Of a stretch of 64,000 bases of DNA, positions 26,316-34,930 are shown in pieces. Within the stretch, counting starts at the first letter, position 1. Each line of letters begins with the position of its first letter. The notes below the pieces were generated by a model that ran no database searches, was not told the origin of the DNA, and saw only the letters and a list, made by a program, of their open reading frames with translations. This stretch comes from Streptomyces sp. V4I2. Its GTDB lineage: Bacteria > Actinomycetota > Actinomycetes > Streptomycetales > Streptomycetaceae. A program made the translations under genes and the position numbers. Where the stretch lies: NCBI RefSeq assembly GCF_030817655.1, contig NZ_JAUSZM010000003.1:7378001-7442000 (forward strand). The letters are read 5' to 3'.

Positions 26316-27314
26316 GTGCTCGCTTACCTCATCAGGCGGTTGTTCGCCGCCGCAGTGATGCTCGTGGTCATCATCATGGTGGTCTTCGGCATCTTCTTCC
26401 TCGTCCCCAAGTGGGCGGGGGTAGACATCGCCTCGAGCTTCGTGGGCAAGCAGGCCGACCCGGCCTCCGTCGAGGCGGTGCGGCAGAAGCTGGGTCTCGG
26501 CGACCCGATCTACGCCCAGGTCTGGGAGTTCTTCAAGGGCATCTTCGCCGGCCGCACGTACTCGGGCGGCGGGGACACCATCCACTGCTCGGCACCGTGC
26601 TTCGGGTACTCGTTCCGCAGTGAGCAGGCCGTCTGGCCGGTGCTGACCGACCGCTTCCCGGTGACCCTGGGTCTCGCGCTCGGTGCCGCCGTACTGTGGC
26701 TGGTCTTCGGTGTCGCGGCGGGTGTGCTCTCCGCGCTCAAGCGGGGAACGATCTGGGACCGCGGCGCGATGGTCATCGCGCTCGGCGGTGTCTCCCTCCC
26801 GATCTACTTCACCGGCATGCTCAGCCTGGCGATCTTCGCCTTCGGGCTGAAATGGATCGACGCGCAGTACGTGCCCCTGGAGGAGAGCTTCGGCGGCTGG
26901 TTCGGCGGCATGATCCTGCCCTGGATCACCCTGGCGTTCCTCTACGCGGCGATGTACGCCCGGATCACCCGCGCCACCATGATGGAGATCCTGGGCGAGG
27001 ACTACATCCGCACGGCCCGCGCCAAGGGCCTCAAGGAGCAGACCGTCATCGGCAAGCACGCCATGCGCTCGACGATGACGCCGATCCTCACCATGCTCGG
27101 CATGGACCTCGGCGCCCTCATCGGCGGCGCGATCCTGACCGAGTCCACGTTCAACCTGCCCGGCCTCGGCCGGGCCGTACTGGACGCCATCCGCAATCAG
27201 GACCTGCCCATCATCGTGGGCGTCACCCTGATCACATCCCTCGCGGTGCTCGTCGCCAACCTCGTGGTGGACATCCTGTACGCCGTGATCGACCCCCGAG
27301 TGAGGCTCACATGA
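26316..27314 (+). CDS. Oligopeptide ABC transporter permease (DppB/OppB type)
   Basis: 332 residues from GTG 26316. It starts with the classic MLAYLIRRLFAA leader of OppB permeases. The large loop after helix 1 contains ADPASVEAVRQKLGL. The EAA loop is YIRTARAKGLKEQTVIGKHA near 230-250. It ends with VANLVVDILYAVIDPRVR, the usual family ending. Its last bases overlap the next start codon (ATGA), so the ATPase is translationally coupled. Confidence 0.93.
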   Translation: MLAYLIRRLFAAAVMLVVIIMVVFGIFFLVPKWAGVDIASSFVGKQADPASVEAVRQKLGLGDPIYAQVWEFFKGIFAGRTYSGGGDTIHCSAPCFGYSFRSEQAVWPVLTDRFPVTLGLALGAAVLWLVFGVAAGVLSALKRGTIWDRGAMVIALGGVSLPIYFTGMLSLAIFAFGLKWIDAQYVPLEESFGGWFGGMILPWITLAFLYAAMYARITRATMMEILGEDYIRTARAKGLKEQTVIGKHAMRSTMTPILTMLGMDLGALIGGAILTESTFNLPGLGRAVLDAIRNQDLPIIVGVTLITSLAVLVANLVVDILYAVIDPRVRLT

Positions 27315-28408
27315 CCGAACTCAGCAAGAGCGGAGCGGCCGTGGGCGAGCCCACCAGTTCTTCGCCCGCCCCGACCTCCTTCCTGGAAGTGCGCGACCTG
27401 AAGGTGCACTTCCCGACCGACGACGGCCTGGTCAAGTCCGTCGACGGGCTCAGCTTCCAGCTGGAGAAGGGCAAGACCCTCGGCATCGTGGGCGAGTCCG
27501 GCTCCGGCAAGTCGGTGACCTCGCTCGGCATCATGGGCCTGCACACCGCCGGCCAGTACGGCAAGCGCAAGGCGCAGATCTCCGGCGAGATCTGGCTGGA
27601 CGGGACCGAACTCCTGTCCGCCGACCCGGACTACGTGCGCAAGCTGCGTGGCCGCGAGATGGCGATGATCTTCCAGGATCCGCTGTCGGCGCTGCACCCG
27701 TACTACACGATCGGCCAGCAGATCGTGGAGGCGTACCGGATCCACCACGACGTCGACAAGAAGACCGCCAAGCGCCGCGCGGTCGAGATGCTCGACCGGG
27801 TGGGCATCCCGCAGCCGGACAAGCGGGTCGACAGCTACCCGCACGAGTTCTCCGGCGGTATGCGCCAGCGCGCGATGATCGCGATGTCCCTGGTCAACAA
27901 CCCCGAGCTGCTGATCGCGGACGAGCCGACGACCGCCCTGGACGTCACCGTCCAGGCGCAGATCCTCGACCTGATCCGCGACCTGCAGAAGGAGTTCGGC
28001 TCCGCGGTCATCGTCATCACCCACGACCTGGGCGTCGTCGCCGAACTGGCCGACGACATCCTGGTGATGTACGGCGGCCGCTGCGTCGAGCGGGGCCCGG
28101 CCGAGAAGGTGTTCTACGAGCCCCGGCACCCCTACACCTGGGGTCTGCTGGGCTCGATGCCGCGCCTGGACCGCGAGCAGCAGGAGCGCCTGATCCCGGT
28201 CAAGGGCTCCCCGCCCTCGCTGATCAACATCCCGTCCGGCTGCGCCTTCAACCCGCGCTGCCCGTACGCGGACCTCCCGAAGGACAACGTCACCCGCACC
28301 GTCCGCCCCGAGCTCGCCGAAGTGGGCAGCCGGCACTGGGCCGCCTGCCACCTGGGCACGGAGCAGCGGGAGCGTATCTGGACCGAAGAGATTGCGCCGA
28401 AGCTGTGA
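27311..28408 (+). CDS. Oligopeptide ABC transporter ATP-binding protein (DppD/OppD type)
   Basis: 365 residues from ATG 27311, overlapping the permease stop by 4 nt. Walker A GESGSGKS, Q-loop MIFQDPLSALHP, signature FSGGMRQRAMI, Walker B LLIADEPTTALD and switch histidine ITHDLGVV are all intact. The C-terminal oligo_HPY zinc/iron-type region has Cys in SGCAFNPRCPYA and AACHLG, as in OppD, which carries a cluster-like motif there. The protein forms a heterodimer with the next gene product. Confidence 0.94.
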   Translation: MTELSKSGAAVGEPTSSSPAPTSFLEVRDLKVHFPTDDGLVKSVDGLSFQLEKGKTLGIVGESGSGKSVTSLGIMGLHTAGQYGKRKAQISGEIWLDGTELLSADPDYVRKLRGREMAMIFQDPLSALHPYYTIGQQIVEAYRIHHDVDKKTAKRRAVEMLDRVGIPQPDKRVDSYPHEFSGGMRQRAMIAMSLVNNPELLIADEPTTALDVTVQAQILDLIRDLQKEFGSAVIVITHDLGVVAELADDILVMYGGRCVERGPAEKVFYEPRHPYTWGLLGSMPRLDREQQERLIPVKGSPPSLINIPSGCAFNPRCPYADLPKDNVTRTVRPELAEVGSRHWAACHLGTEQRERIWTEEIAPKL

Positions 28409-29670
28409 GTGACGACGAGAAAGCGGTGACCATTCCCGCGCAGGGCGACGCTCCTCAGAAGGAGGGCGCCACCCTCACGAAGGACCCCGCCCCCGGCGAG
28501 GTCCTGCTGAGGGTGACCGGGCTGAAGAAGCACTTCCCGATCAAGAAGGGCCTGCTCCAGCGTCAGGTCGGCGCGGTGCACGCGGTCGACGGCATCGACT
28601 TCGAGGTCCGCTCCGGCGAGACGCTCGGCGTCGTCGGCGAGTCCGGCTGCGGCAAGTCCACGATGGGCCGGCTGATCACCCGGCTGCTCGAACCGACCGC
28701 CGGCAAGGTCGAGTTCGAGGGCAGGGACATCACGCATCTCGGCGTGGGCGGCATGCGTCCGCTGCGCCGCGACGTGCAGATGATCTTCCAGGACCCGTAC
28801 TCCTCGCTGAACCCGCGCCACACCATCGGCACGATCGTCGGCGCCCCCTTCAAGCTCCAGGGCGTCGAGCCCGAGGGCGGCATCAAGAAGGAGGTCCAGC
28901 GCCTGCTGGAGGTGGTCGGCCTCAACCCCGAGCACTACAACCGCTATCCGCACGAGTTCTCCGGCGGCCAGCGCCAGCGCATCGGCATCGCCCGCGCGCT
29001 CGCGCTGAACCCGAGGCTGGTCGTGGCGGACGAGCCGGTCTCGGCTCTGGACGTGTCGATCCAGGCACAGGTGGTGAACCTGCTGGACGACCTCCAGCAG
29101 GAGCTGGGCCTGACGTACGTGATCATCGCGCACGACCTGTCCGTCGTACGCCATGTGTCGGACCGGATCGCCGTGATGTACCTCGGCAAGATCGTGGAGC
29201 TCTCCGACCGCGACTCGCTGTACAAGGCGCCGATGCACCCGTACACCAAGGCGCTGATGTCGGCGGTGCCGATCCCGGACCCGCGCCGCAGGGCGGCCAA
29301 GAGCGAGCGCATCCTGCTCAAGGGCGACGTGCCCTCGCCGATCTCCCCGCCGAGCGGCTGCCGCTTCCACACCCGGTGCTGGAAGGCGACGCAGATCTGT
29401 ACGACGGTCGAGCCGCCGCTCGTCGAGCTGAAGCCCGGCCAGCAGGTCGCCTGCCACCACCCGGAGAACTTCGCGGACCAGGCCCCGCAGGACACGGTGC
29501 TGCTGACCGTGGCCAAGGAGGCTGCCGAGCTGGTCGCGGACGAGGTGCTGGCGGAGTCGGCGGAGACGTCGGCGGCGGTGGCGGCGGAGGTCGAGGCCGC
29601 CGCCGAGGCGCCCGCGGAGACCCCCGCGGAGACTCCTGCGGAGGGTGAGACTCCCTCCAGGGACAAGTAG
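28405..29670 (+). CDS. Oligopeptide ABC transporter ATP-binding protein (DppF/OppF type)
   Basis: 421 residues from GTG 28405 (GTGA overlap with the previous stop). Walker A GESGCGKST, FSGGQRQRIGIARAL signature, Walker B LVVADEPVSALD and HDLSVVRHV are intact. The C-terminal oligo_HPY region has SGCRFHTRCW and VACHHPE. Unusually, the last 55 residues are a low-complexity Ala/Glu/Thr/Pro tail (several AETPAE-like units) with no counterpart in standard DppF; it is likely disordered. A 17-bp terminator hairpin follows immediately. Confidence 0.93.
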   Translation: MSDDEKAVTIPAQGDAPQKEGATLTKDPAPGEVLLRVTGLKKHFPIKKGLLQRQVGAVHAVDGIDFEVRSGETLGVVGESGCGKSTMGRLITRLLEPTAGKVEFEGRDITHLGVGGMRPLRRDVQMIFQDPYSSLNPRHTIGTIVGAPFKLQGVEPEGGIKKEVQRLLEVVGLNPEHYNRYPHEFSGGQRQRIGIARALALNPRLVVADEPVSALDVSIQAQVVNLLDDLQQELGLTYVIIAHDLSVVRHVSDRIAVMYLGKIVELSDRDSLYKAPMHPYTKALMSAVPIPDPRRRAAKSERILLKGDVPSPISPPSGCRFHTRCWKATQICTTVEPPLVELKPGQQVACHHPENFADQAPQDTVLLTVAKEAAELVADEVLAESAETSAAVAAEVEAAAEAPAETPAETPAEGETPSRDK

Positions 29671-29683
29671 AACCTGCCCGATC

Positions 29684-29722
29684 AGCGAGCCCCCGCCTTC
29701 GTTTGGAAGGCGGGGGCTCGCT
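29684..29722 (+). terminator. Strong terminator after the transporter operon
   Basis: AGCGAGCCCCCGCCTTC (29684-29700) pairs perfectly over 17 bp with GAAGGCGGGGGCTCGCT (29706-29722) around a GTTTG loop. It sits 14 nt after the last transporter gene and 20 nt before the next start codon. There is no T-tract, as is common in Streptomyces. Confidence 0.88.
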
Positions 29723-29741
29723 GTCGGGTAAGAATGTAGGG

Positions 29742-30398
29742 GTGCTTCAGCAACTGTTCAGCCCGTCCGTCCAGCACACGCTCGACCTGATCGGCATCTT
29801 CGTCTTCGCCATCTCCGGCGCCCTGCTGGCCGTGCGCAAGAACTTCGACGTCTTCGGCATCGCCGTCCTCGCCGAGGTCACCGCGCTGGGCGGCGGGCTG
29901 TTCCGCGACCTGATCATCGGGGCCGTACCGCCCGCCGCCTTCACGGACCTCGGGTACTTCACCACCCCGCTGCTCGCCGCCCTCCTGGTCTTCTTCCTGC
30001 ACCCGCACGTGGAGCGCATCCAGGCCGGCGTGAACGTCTTCGACGCGGCCGGCCTCGGCCTGTTCTGCGTCGCCGGCACGACGAAGGCCTACGAGTACGG
30101 CCTCGGCCTGGCCCAGTCGGCGGCCCTCGGCCTCGCCACCGCGGTCGGCGGCGGTGTGCTGCGGGACGTGCTCGCCAACGAGGTGCCCTCGCTGCTGCGC
30201 TGGGACCGCGACCTGTACGCGGTCCCGGCGATGGTCGGCGCCACCATGGTCGTCCTGTGCATCCACTACGACGCCCTCACCCCGCTCACCAGCGCGCTCG
30301 CGGTCGTCACCGCGTTCGTCCTGCGGCTGCTCGCGATGCGGTTCCACTGGCGAGCGCCGCGTGCGTGGAACCGGCGCTCGACCGTACGGGAGGAGTAG
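29742..30398 (+). CDS. TRIC/UPF0126 family membrane protein
   Basis: 218 residues from GTG 29742; an earlier start would run through the terminator hairpin. It contains two tandem UPF0126 domains, each with three helices, with repeated features such as LDLIGIFVFAISGALLAVRK and FDAAGLGLFCVAGTTKA. Two glycine-rich bends GGGLFRDLI and GGGVLRDVL mark the helix kinks typical of bacterial TRIC channels. Such proteins are trimeric cation channels; the Pfam domain has also been called a glycine transporter. The last 92 nt overlap the convergent esterase gene. Confidence 0.88.
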   Translation: MLQQLFSPSVQHTLDLIGIFVFAISGALLAVRKNFDVFGIAVLAEVTALGGGLFRDLIIGAVPPAAFTDLGYFTTPLLAALLVFFLHPHVERIQAGVNVFDAAGLGLFCVAGTTKAYEYGLGLAQSAALGLATAVGGGVLRDVLANEVPSLLRWDRDLYAVPAMVGATMVVLCIHYDALTPLTSALAVVTAFVLRLLAMRFHWRAPRAWNRRSTVREE

Positions 30399-31500
30399 CG
30401 GTGCCGAGGCCCAGCTGTTCGGTCAGCCAGCGGAAGGCGGGCACCACCTGCGGTCGCCACAGCGCCATGGTGTGGCCGCCCGCGCTCTTCGGGATGTAGA
30501 CGACGTGCACGCTCGTCGGCGCCTTCGCGATCTGTTCGAGGGCCACGGCGTCCTCGTAGCCGTCGTGCGGCTGGCCGGAGAGGTAGAGCGCGACCGGGGG
30601 CGGGGTGCGGGCCTCGCGGAGCAGCAGGTAGGGGTTGTTCGCGTTGCGCAGGACGGGGTTCTGCGCGGCCAGCGAGCTGCGTTCGCCGACGGGGTCGTTG
30701 TAGCCCGACAGGCTGACCGCGGCCCGGTAGCGGTCGGGGTGCGCGACGGCGAGCTTCGCCGCGCAGTGCGCGCCCGCGGAGTACCCGGCCACCGCCCAGC
30801 CCGCCGGTGCGGGTTCGGTGCGGAAGTTGTCCATGACCATGTTCGGCACGTCCACGCTGAGCCAGCTGTCCGCGTTCACCGTGCCCGTGATGTTGGCGCA
30901 GCCCGGGTCCACGCCGGCCAGCAGGTTGGTGCGCGGGGCGACCAGGATGAACGGCGCGACCTCGCCGCCCCGCATCAGTGGCCGCAGCTGTCTGTCGGCG
31001 TGCAGGGACGCGAACCAGGCCTTCGCCGAGCCGGGATAGCCCGACAGCAGCTCGACGACCGGGAACTTGTGGTGCCGGTAGGTGGGTCGGCTGTACTGGG
31101 GCGGCAGCCAGACGTAGACCTCGGCGTTCACGCCCGACACCCGGCCCTTGAGCTGGGTGACGCGCACGCCGTCGGTCTCCGTGAACCTCTGCCGGACCTT
31201 GGGCAGCCGGTCCAGCGCGATCCCGCCGGTTCCGTCGGTGCCCAGGTCGGCGGCCTGCTGGACGTGGTTGCCCGTGCCGAGGAGGTCACCCCAGTTGTCG
31301 TAGAGGCTGTTCTGGTTGTTGACCAGCACGAAGACCAGCGCGACCGCCGTGCCCTGCGCGAACACCAGCATCAGCACCCGGGCCGCGGCGCGCAGGGCCC
31401 GGGGTCCCCGCATCCGCGACCAGAGCGCGAGCGGCAGCGCGAGGGCGACGACGGCCAGCGCGATCAGCGTGTAGAGGAACGAAGTCCCGGTGAGGCTCAT
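30307..31500 (-). CDS. Membrane-anchored esterase (alpha/beta hydrolase, antigen-85-like fold)
   Basis: 397 residues from ATG 31500. Two hydrophobic helices at the N-terminus (about 6-25 and 40-58) anchor the protein, and the hydrolase domain follows outside the membrane. The nucleophile elbow is GYSAG near 266; a catalytic histidine is likely in SAGGHTMALW. The FPVVELLSGYPG and YVWLPPQY segments match the esterase D/mycolyltransferase group. Streptomyces lacks mycolic acids, so a cell-surface carboxylesterase role is more likely. The 3' end overlaps the convergent TRIC gene by 92 nt. Confidence 0.85.
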   Translation of the reverse strand: MSLTGTSFLYTLIALAVVALALPLALWSRMRGPRALRAAARVLMLVFAQGTAVALVFVLVNNQNSLYDNWGDLLGTGNHVQQAADLGTDGTGGIALDRLPKVRQRFTETDGVRVTQLKGRVSGVNAEVYVWLPPQYSRPTYRHHKFPVVELLSGYPGSAKAWFASLHADRQLRPLMRGGEVAPFILVAPRTNLLAGVDPGCANITGTVNADSWLSVDVPNMVMDNFRTEPAPAGWAVAGYSAGAHCAAKLAVAHPDRYRAAVSLSGYNDPVGERSSLAAQNPVLRNANNPYLLLREARTPPPVALYLSGQPHDGYEDAVALEQIAKAPTSVHVVYIPKSAGGHTMALWRPQVVPAFRWLTEQLGLGTATPPVRSSAGSTHAALASGTASRAAAGRTR

Positions 31501-31657
31501 GTATCTGGAGAGGGACGGCGGCGGCCTCGGGTTTACGGACGAGTGGGGACACTTACCAGGAAATTGACCGTTTCTCACCTGGGGTGCGAGAGCCGGTGTC
31601 ACGCGCCCGTAACGATGAAAGCTACCGCTTAGTAATTACCTGTTGTACCGTTCAGCC

Positions 31658-32509
31658 ATGTCAGAAGCAGCTACCGTGCGCGCCGTCATCGGCGACAGCG
31701 AGTTCGACCGGGACACCGCGGTCACCCTGCGCGAACCCGGCGTCTACGACATCGACCTCTCCGCCGGCTGGACGATCATCAGTGCCGTCAACGGCGGCTA
31801 TCTCCTGGCCGTCCTGGGCCGCGCGCTCGCGCACGCCCTGCCGCACGCCGACCCGTTCACCATCTCGGCGCACTACCTGACCGCGTCCCAGCCCGGCCCG
31901 GCGGTGGTCCGCACGGACGTCGTCCGCACCGGCCGCACGCTCTCCACCGGCCAGGCCTCCCTCTTCCAGTACGACGACCGGGGCCGCGAGGTCGAACGCA
32001 TCCGCGTCCTCGCCTCCTACGGCGACCTGGACGCGCTGCCGGACGACGTCCGCACCGCGGCCGAGCCGCCCGCGATCCCGCCCGTGGAGCAGTGCTTCGG
32101 GCCGGACGACAGCCCGGCGCCGGTGCCCGGCAGCTCGGCGATCACCGACCGGCTGATGCTGAAGCTCGACCCCTCGACGCTGGGCTGGGCGCTCGGAGCG
32201 CCCTCCGGCAAGGGGGAGATGCGGGCCTGGTTCGGCCTCGCCGACGGCCGCGACCCCGACCCCTTCGCGCTGCTCCTGGCCGTCGACGCGCTGCCGCCGA
32301 CCGCCTTCGAGATCGGCCTGTCCGGCTGGGTGCCCACGGTCGAACTGACGGTCCACGTCCGCTGCCGCCCGGCCCCGGGCCCGCTGCGCGTCGCGATCAC
32401 CACCCGCAACCTCGCCGGCGGCTTCCTGGAGGAGGATGCCGAGGTGTGGGACAGCGCGGACCGGCTGGTCGCGCAGTCGCGGCAGCTGGCCAGGGTCAGG
32501 CTCGGCTGA
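31658..32509 (+). CDS. Acyl-CoA thioesterase-like double hot-dog protein
   Basis: 283 residues from ATG 31658. It begins with a hot-dog domain (about 20-115, VNGGYLLAVLGRALAHA, FTISAHYLTASQPGPAVV) and ends with a second one (SGWVPTVELTVHVR, QSRQLARV), the layout of TesB-like/4HBT_3 proteins. These hydrolyse or bind acyl-CoA thioesters in the cytoplasm; the substrate is unknown. The upstream region shared with the divergent esterase contains an AT-rich stretch TTAGTAATTACC about 30 nt before the start, a possible -10 or operator. Confidence 0.82.
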   Translation: MSEAATVRAVIGDSEFDRDTAVTLREPGVYDIDLSAGWTIISAVNGGYLLAVLGRALAHALPHADPFTISAHYLTASQPGPAVVRTDVVRTGRTLSTGQASLFQYDDRGREVERIRVLASYGDLDALPDDVRTAAEPPAIPPVEQCFGPDDSPAPVPGSSAITDRLMLKLDPSTLGWALGAPSGKGEMRAWFGLADGRDPDPFALLLAVDALPPTAFEIGLSGWVPTVELTVHVRCRPAPGPLRVAITTRNLAGGFLEEDAEVWDSADRLVAQSRQLARVRLG

Positions 32510-32578
32510 GGTCCTCGGCCGGGAGGCCGCCGGGACCCTGAGGCCCTCGGTCCGGGCCCGGCCCTGGATCCTGGTGCG

Positions 32579-33553
32579 GTGAAGTCCGACCGCCTGCTGT
32601 CGATCCTGCTGCTCCTGCAGACCCGCGGCCGCGTCCCCGCGCCCGAACTCGCCGAGCGCCTCGAGGTGTCCGTACGCACCATCTACCGGGACGTCGAGGC
32701 CCTGTCCGCCTCCGGCGTCCCGGTCTACGCCGAACGCGGCCGGCACGGCGGCATCGAGCTGCTCGCCGGGTTCCGTACGGACGTCACAGGACTGACCGCC
32801 GACGAGTCCCGCGCGCTGTTCATCCTGGCCGCCCAGGGTGCGCACGCCGCGCTCGGGCTGGACGCGGCCCTCGGCTCGGCCCTGCGCAAGGTCATGGCGG
32901 CGCTGCCCGCCCCGCACCGCCCGGCCGCCGAGGTGACCTCCCGCCGCATCCTCGTCGACGCCACGCGCTGGAAGGACGGCCCGCGACAGGCGGTGGACCT
33001 GGAGACCTTGCAGGACGCGGTGTTCGCCGACCGCAGGCTGCGGCTGCGCTACCGGCACAGCGGCGCGCGGGACGTGCGGACGTACACCGTGGACCCGTAC
33101 GGGCTGGTCGCCAAGGCGGGCGTCTGGTACCTGGTCGCCGACCGGCGCGGGGGGCCACGGCTCTTCCGAGCCGACCGGGTACGGTCGGCGACCGTCCTGG
33201 CAGAACCGGTCAGGCGCCGGCCCGACGTCGAACTCGCCGACGTCTGGGAGGTGTTGCGCCGGCAGGTCGAGGAGCGCCCCGGCGGACTCGACGTCACCGT
33301 ACGTGTCCGCCGCGACCGCCTCGACCTGTTCCTGCGCATCAGCGCCTCGTCGCTGGTCGAACTCCCCGACGACGACGGCGAGAGCGCTTGGGTGACGGCC
33401 CGGCTGTCGTACGGCGTGCTCGGCGAGGCCCGTCAACTGCTGCAGTTCTCCGACCGGGTGGAGGTCCTCTCCCCGCCGGAAGTACGCGAGGAACTGGCTC
33501 GGGCGGCCGCCGCTGTCACGGACCTCTACCTCCCCGGCGTCGGGCAGGACTGA
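32579..33553 (+). CDS. WYL-domain transcriptional regulator (HTH_11)
   Basis: 324 residues from GTG 32579. The N-terminal DeoR-like winged helix reads SDRLLSILLLLQTRGRVPAPELAERLEVSVRTIYRD. A WYL domain follows, with YGLVAKAGVWYLVADRR and FRADRV. The WCX C-terminal extension covers about 220-310. WYL proteins sense nucleic-acid fragments or other small ligands and often control stress, DNA-damage or defence genes. It lies 69 nt behind the thioesterase gene, with which it may be co-transcribed. The target is unknown. Confidence 0.9.
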   Translation: MKSDRLLSILLLLQTRGRVPAPELAERLEVSVRTIYRDVEALSASGVPVYAERGRHGGIELLAGFRTDVTGLTADESRALFILAAQGAHAALGLDAALGSALRKVMAALPAPHRPAAEVTSRRILVDATRWKDGPRQAVDLETLQDAVFADRRLRLRYRHSGARDVRTYTVDPYGLVAKAGVWYLVADRRGGPRLFRADRVRSATVLAEPVRRRPDVELADVWEVLRRQVEERPGGLDVTVRVRRDRLDLFLRISASSLVELPDDDGESAWVTARLSYGVLGEARQLLQFSDRVEVLSPPEVREELARAAAAVTDLYLPGVGQD

Positions 33554-33587
33554 GTGCCCGCAGGGCCCCTGTGACCCCCGGCTCGGC

Positions 33588-34214
33588 TCAGTCCAGCCAG
33601 TGGTCACGGCCGATGCTGATCAGCCGCAGCTGCCGGGTCGCCACCTGGACCACCCGCTCGCGCTCCTCCGGCGAAGCCTCCAGCGTCTCCAGGAACAGTG
33701 AGGCGGTGATCAGCATCTGGTCGACGTACAGGTTGGCCAGCATGAGGAGGTCGTCCTCGCTCCAGCCCGCGGACTCGGGGTCCTTGGCCAGCTCGGCCTT
33801 CACCTCCTGGCCGAACCGCGCCAGTTGCTCGCGTATCGCCTCCCGCACCGGCTGGACTCCGCCGTGTCGCTCACGGGCGATAAAACGGACATGTGCGGGG
33901 TACACGTCCACATGGCCGGCGATCAACTGGACCGCGCGTGTGATGCGTTGGTCGTGGTCGTCCGCCCCGGACACCGTCGTCCGGATCATCGGGTGCAGGC
34001 TGCCCAGTGCCTCCTCGACCAGGGCCACGCCGAGATCCGCGGTGGAGCGGAAGTGCCGGTAGAAGGCCGTGGGGGCGACACCGACGGCACGGGTGACCTC
34101 GCGCAGGCCGAGACTGCTCAGGCTCTGCTCCTCCAGCAGTCCCAACGCGGCGTCCAGGAGCGCCTGTCGGGTCTTCTGCTTCTGTGCCTGCCGGACGCCG
34201 AGAATGTGACTCAT
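33588..34214 (-). CDS. TetR-family transcriptional regulator
   Basis: 208 residues from ATG 34214. The TetR helix-turn-helix is at about 12-60: TRQALLDAALGLLEEQ, LGLREVTRAVGVAPTAFYRHF. The YRHF ending and overall length resemble the FabR-like subgroup, which control fatty-acid genes, but this is only a resemblance. The C-terminal domain is a helical ligand and dimerisation domain. Two AACAACTGT sites lie in the divergent promoter region immediately upstream and are probable binding sites, implying autoregulation. Confidence 0.9.
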   Translation of the reverse strand: MSHILGVRQAQKQKTRQALLDAALGLLEEQSLSSLGLREVTRAVGVAPTAFYRHFRSTADLGVALVEEALGSLHPMIRTTVSGADDHDQRITRAVQLIAGHVDVYPAHVRFIARERHGGVQPVREAIREQLARFGQEVKAELAKDPESAGWSEDDLLMLANLYVDQMLITASLFLETLEASPEERERVVQVATRQLRLISIGRDHWLD

Positions 34215-34225
34215 ACCATGCAGTT

Positions 34226-34235
34226 AACAACTGTT
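34226..34235. promoter_or_regulatory. Candidate TetR operator, site 1
   Basis: AACA-AC-TGTT is a near-perfect dyad 11 nt before the TetR gene start codon. The overlapping CAGTT-AAC-AACTG (34221-34233) is also palindromic. The same AACAACTGT core recurs at 34283-34291. Placement next to a TetR gene supports autoregulation. Confidence 0.5.
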
Positions 34236-34279
34236 CTCTGGAATTGGAAAGCCGTGGGACGCGCTAGACTGGGAAGTCA

Positions 34280-34307
34280 GTGAACAACTGTACCTACAAG
34301 CGTTCAC
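34280..34307. promoter_or_regulatory. Candidate TetR operator, site 2, downstream of a promoter
   Basis: GTGAACAACTGTAC starts at 34280 and repeats the AACAACTGT core of site 1. The larger frame GTGAAC (34280-34285) to GTTCAC (34302-34307) is also an inverted repeat. A possible promoter for the rightward gene lies just upstream: TTGGAA at 34244-34249 and TAGACT at 34265-34270 with a 15-nt spacer, so repressor bound here would block transcription start. Confidence 0.45.
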
Positions 34308-34360
34308 CGAAACGTAACGAGAGCGACTTGCGAGTTCTCTCGTCGGAGGGGGTTCCACCC

Positions 34361-34525
34361 ATGCTGTTCCTCGTCGCCGCGTTCCTGCTGCTCGGTGTCG
34401 TCCTCGGCACCGTCGCCCACGCGCCGCTCGGCTTCTCCGCCGTCGCCGCCGTCGTGATCGCCGTCTGGCTCGGCATCTTCGCGATCCGTGAGCGCCACGG
34501 CCGCCGTCACGGCACCACCCACTGA
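34361..34525 (+). CDS. Small membrane protein of 54 residues
   Basis: 54 residues from ATG 34361, with GGAGGGGG upstream. Two predicted transmembrane helices (about 2-19 and 23-42) are followed by a positively charged, His-rich tail (RERHGRRHGTTH). No known family is recognised. It is the first gene rightward of the TetR regulator and directly downstream of the candidate operator, so it is the likely regulated target together with the next small gene. Confidence 0.7.
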   Translation: MLFLVAAFLLLGVVLGTVAHAPLGFSAVAAVVIAVWLGIFAIRERHGRRHGTTH

Positions 34526-34588
34526 CCGGCCGTCCACCGACGACCGACCGTCCATACGACGCCCGCGACTTCCAGGAGCTGACCCGTC

Positions 34589-34855
34589 ATGCAACTCACC
34601 GCACCGGCCACCCGCCGCACCGGCATCCGGGACGCCGACGGCATGGCCGTAGCGTCCTTCGTCCTCGGCCTGCTCGGACTCCTCGTCCTGAACCTCTTCC
34701 TCGGCCCGACCGCCATCGCCCTGGCAGCCGTCTCCCTGTGGCGCGGCACGACCCGCAAGGGCCGCGCGTACCTGGGCCTGGGCCTGGGCGTCGCCGACCT
34801 GCTGGTCCTGCTGGCGTTCATGCAGATGGACAACGCGGTGTCCTGGAGCATCTGA
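34589..34855 (+). CDS. DUF4190-like small membrane protein
   Basis: 88 residues from ATG 34589, with CAGGAG upstream. The segment DGMAVASFVLGLLGLLVLN is the typical opening of DUF4190 proteins, followed by a second helix ending AYLGLGLGVADLLVLL. The family is common in actinobacteria and of unknown function. It lies 63 nt after the 54-residue membrane protein and probably shares its promoter. Confidence 0.8.
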   Translation: MQLTAPATRRTGIRDADGMAVASFVLGLLGLLVLNLFLGPTAIALAAVSLWRGTTRKGRAYLGLGLGVADLLVLLAFMQMDNAVSWSI

Positions 34856-34930
34856 CGCGGCGGCGGCCGGTCCGCCACCGTGGGGCGCCTCTCCGAGGCC
34901 ACCAGCGAGGCCCGTAGAATCGGCGTCACC

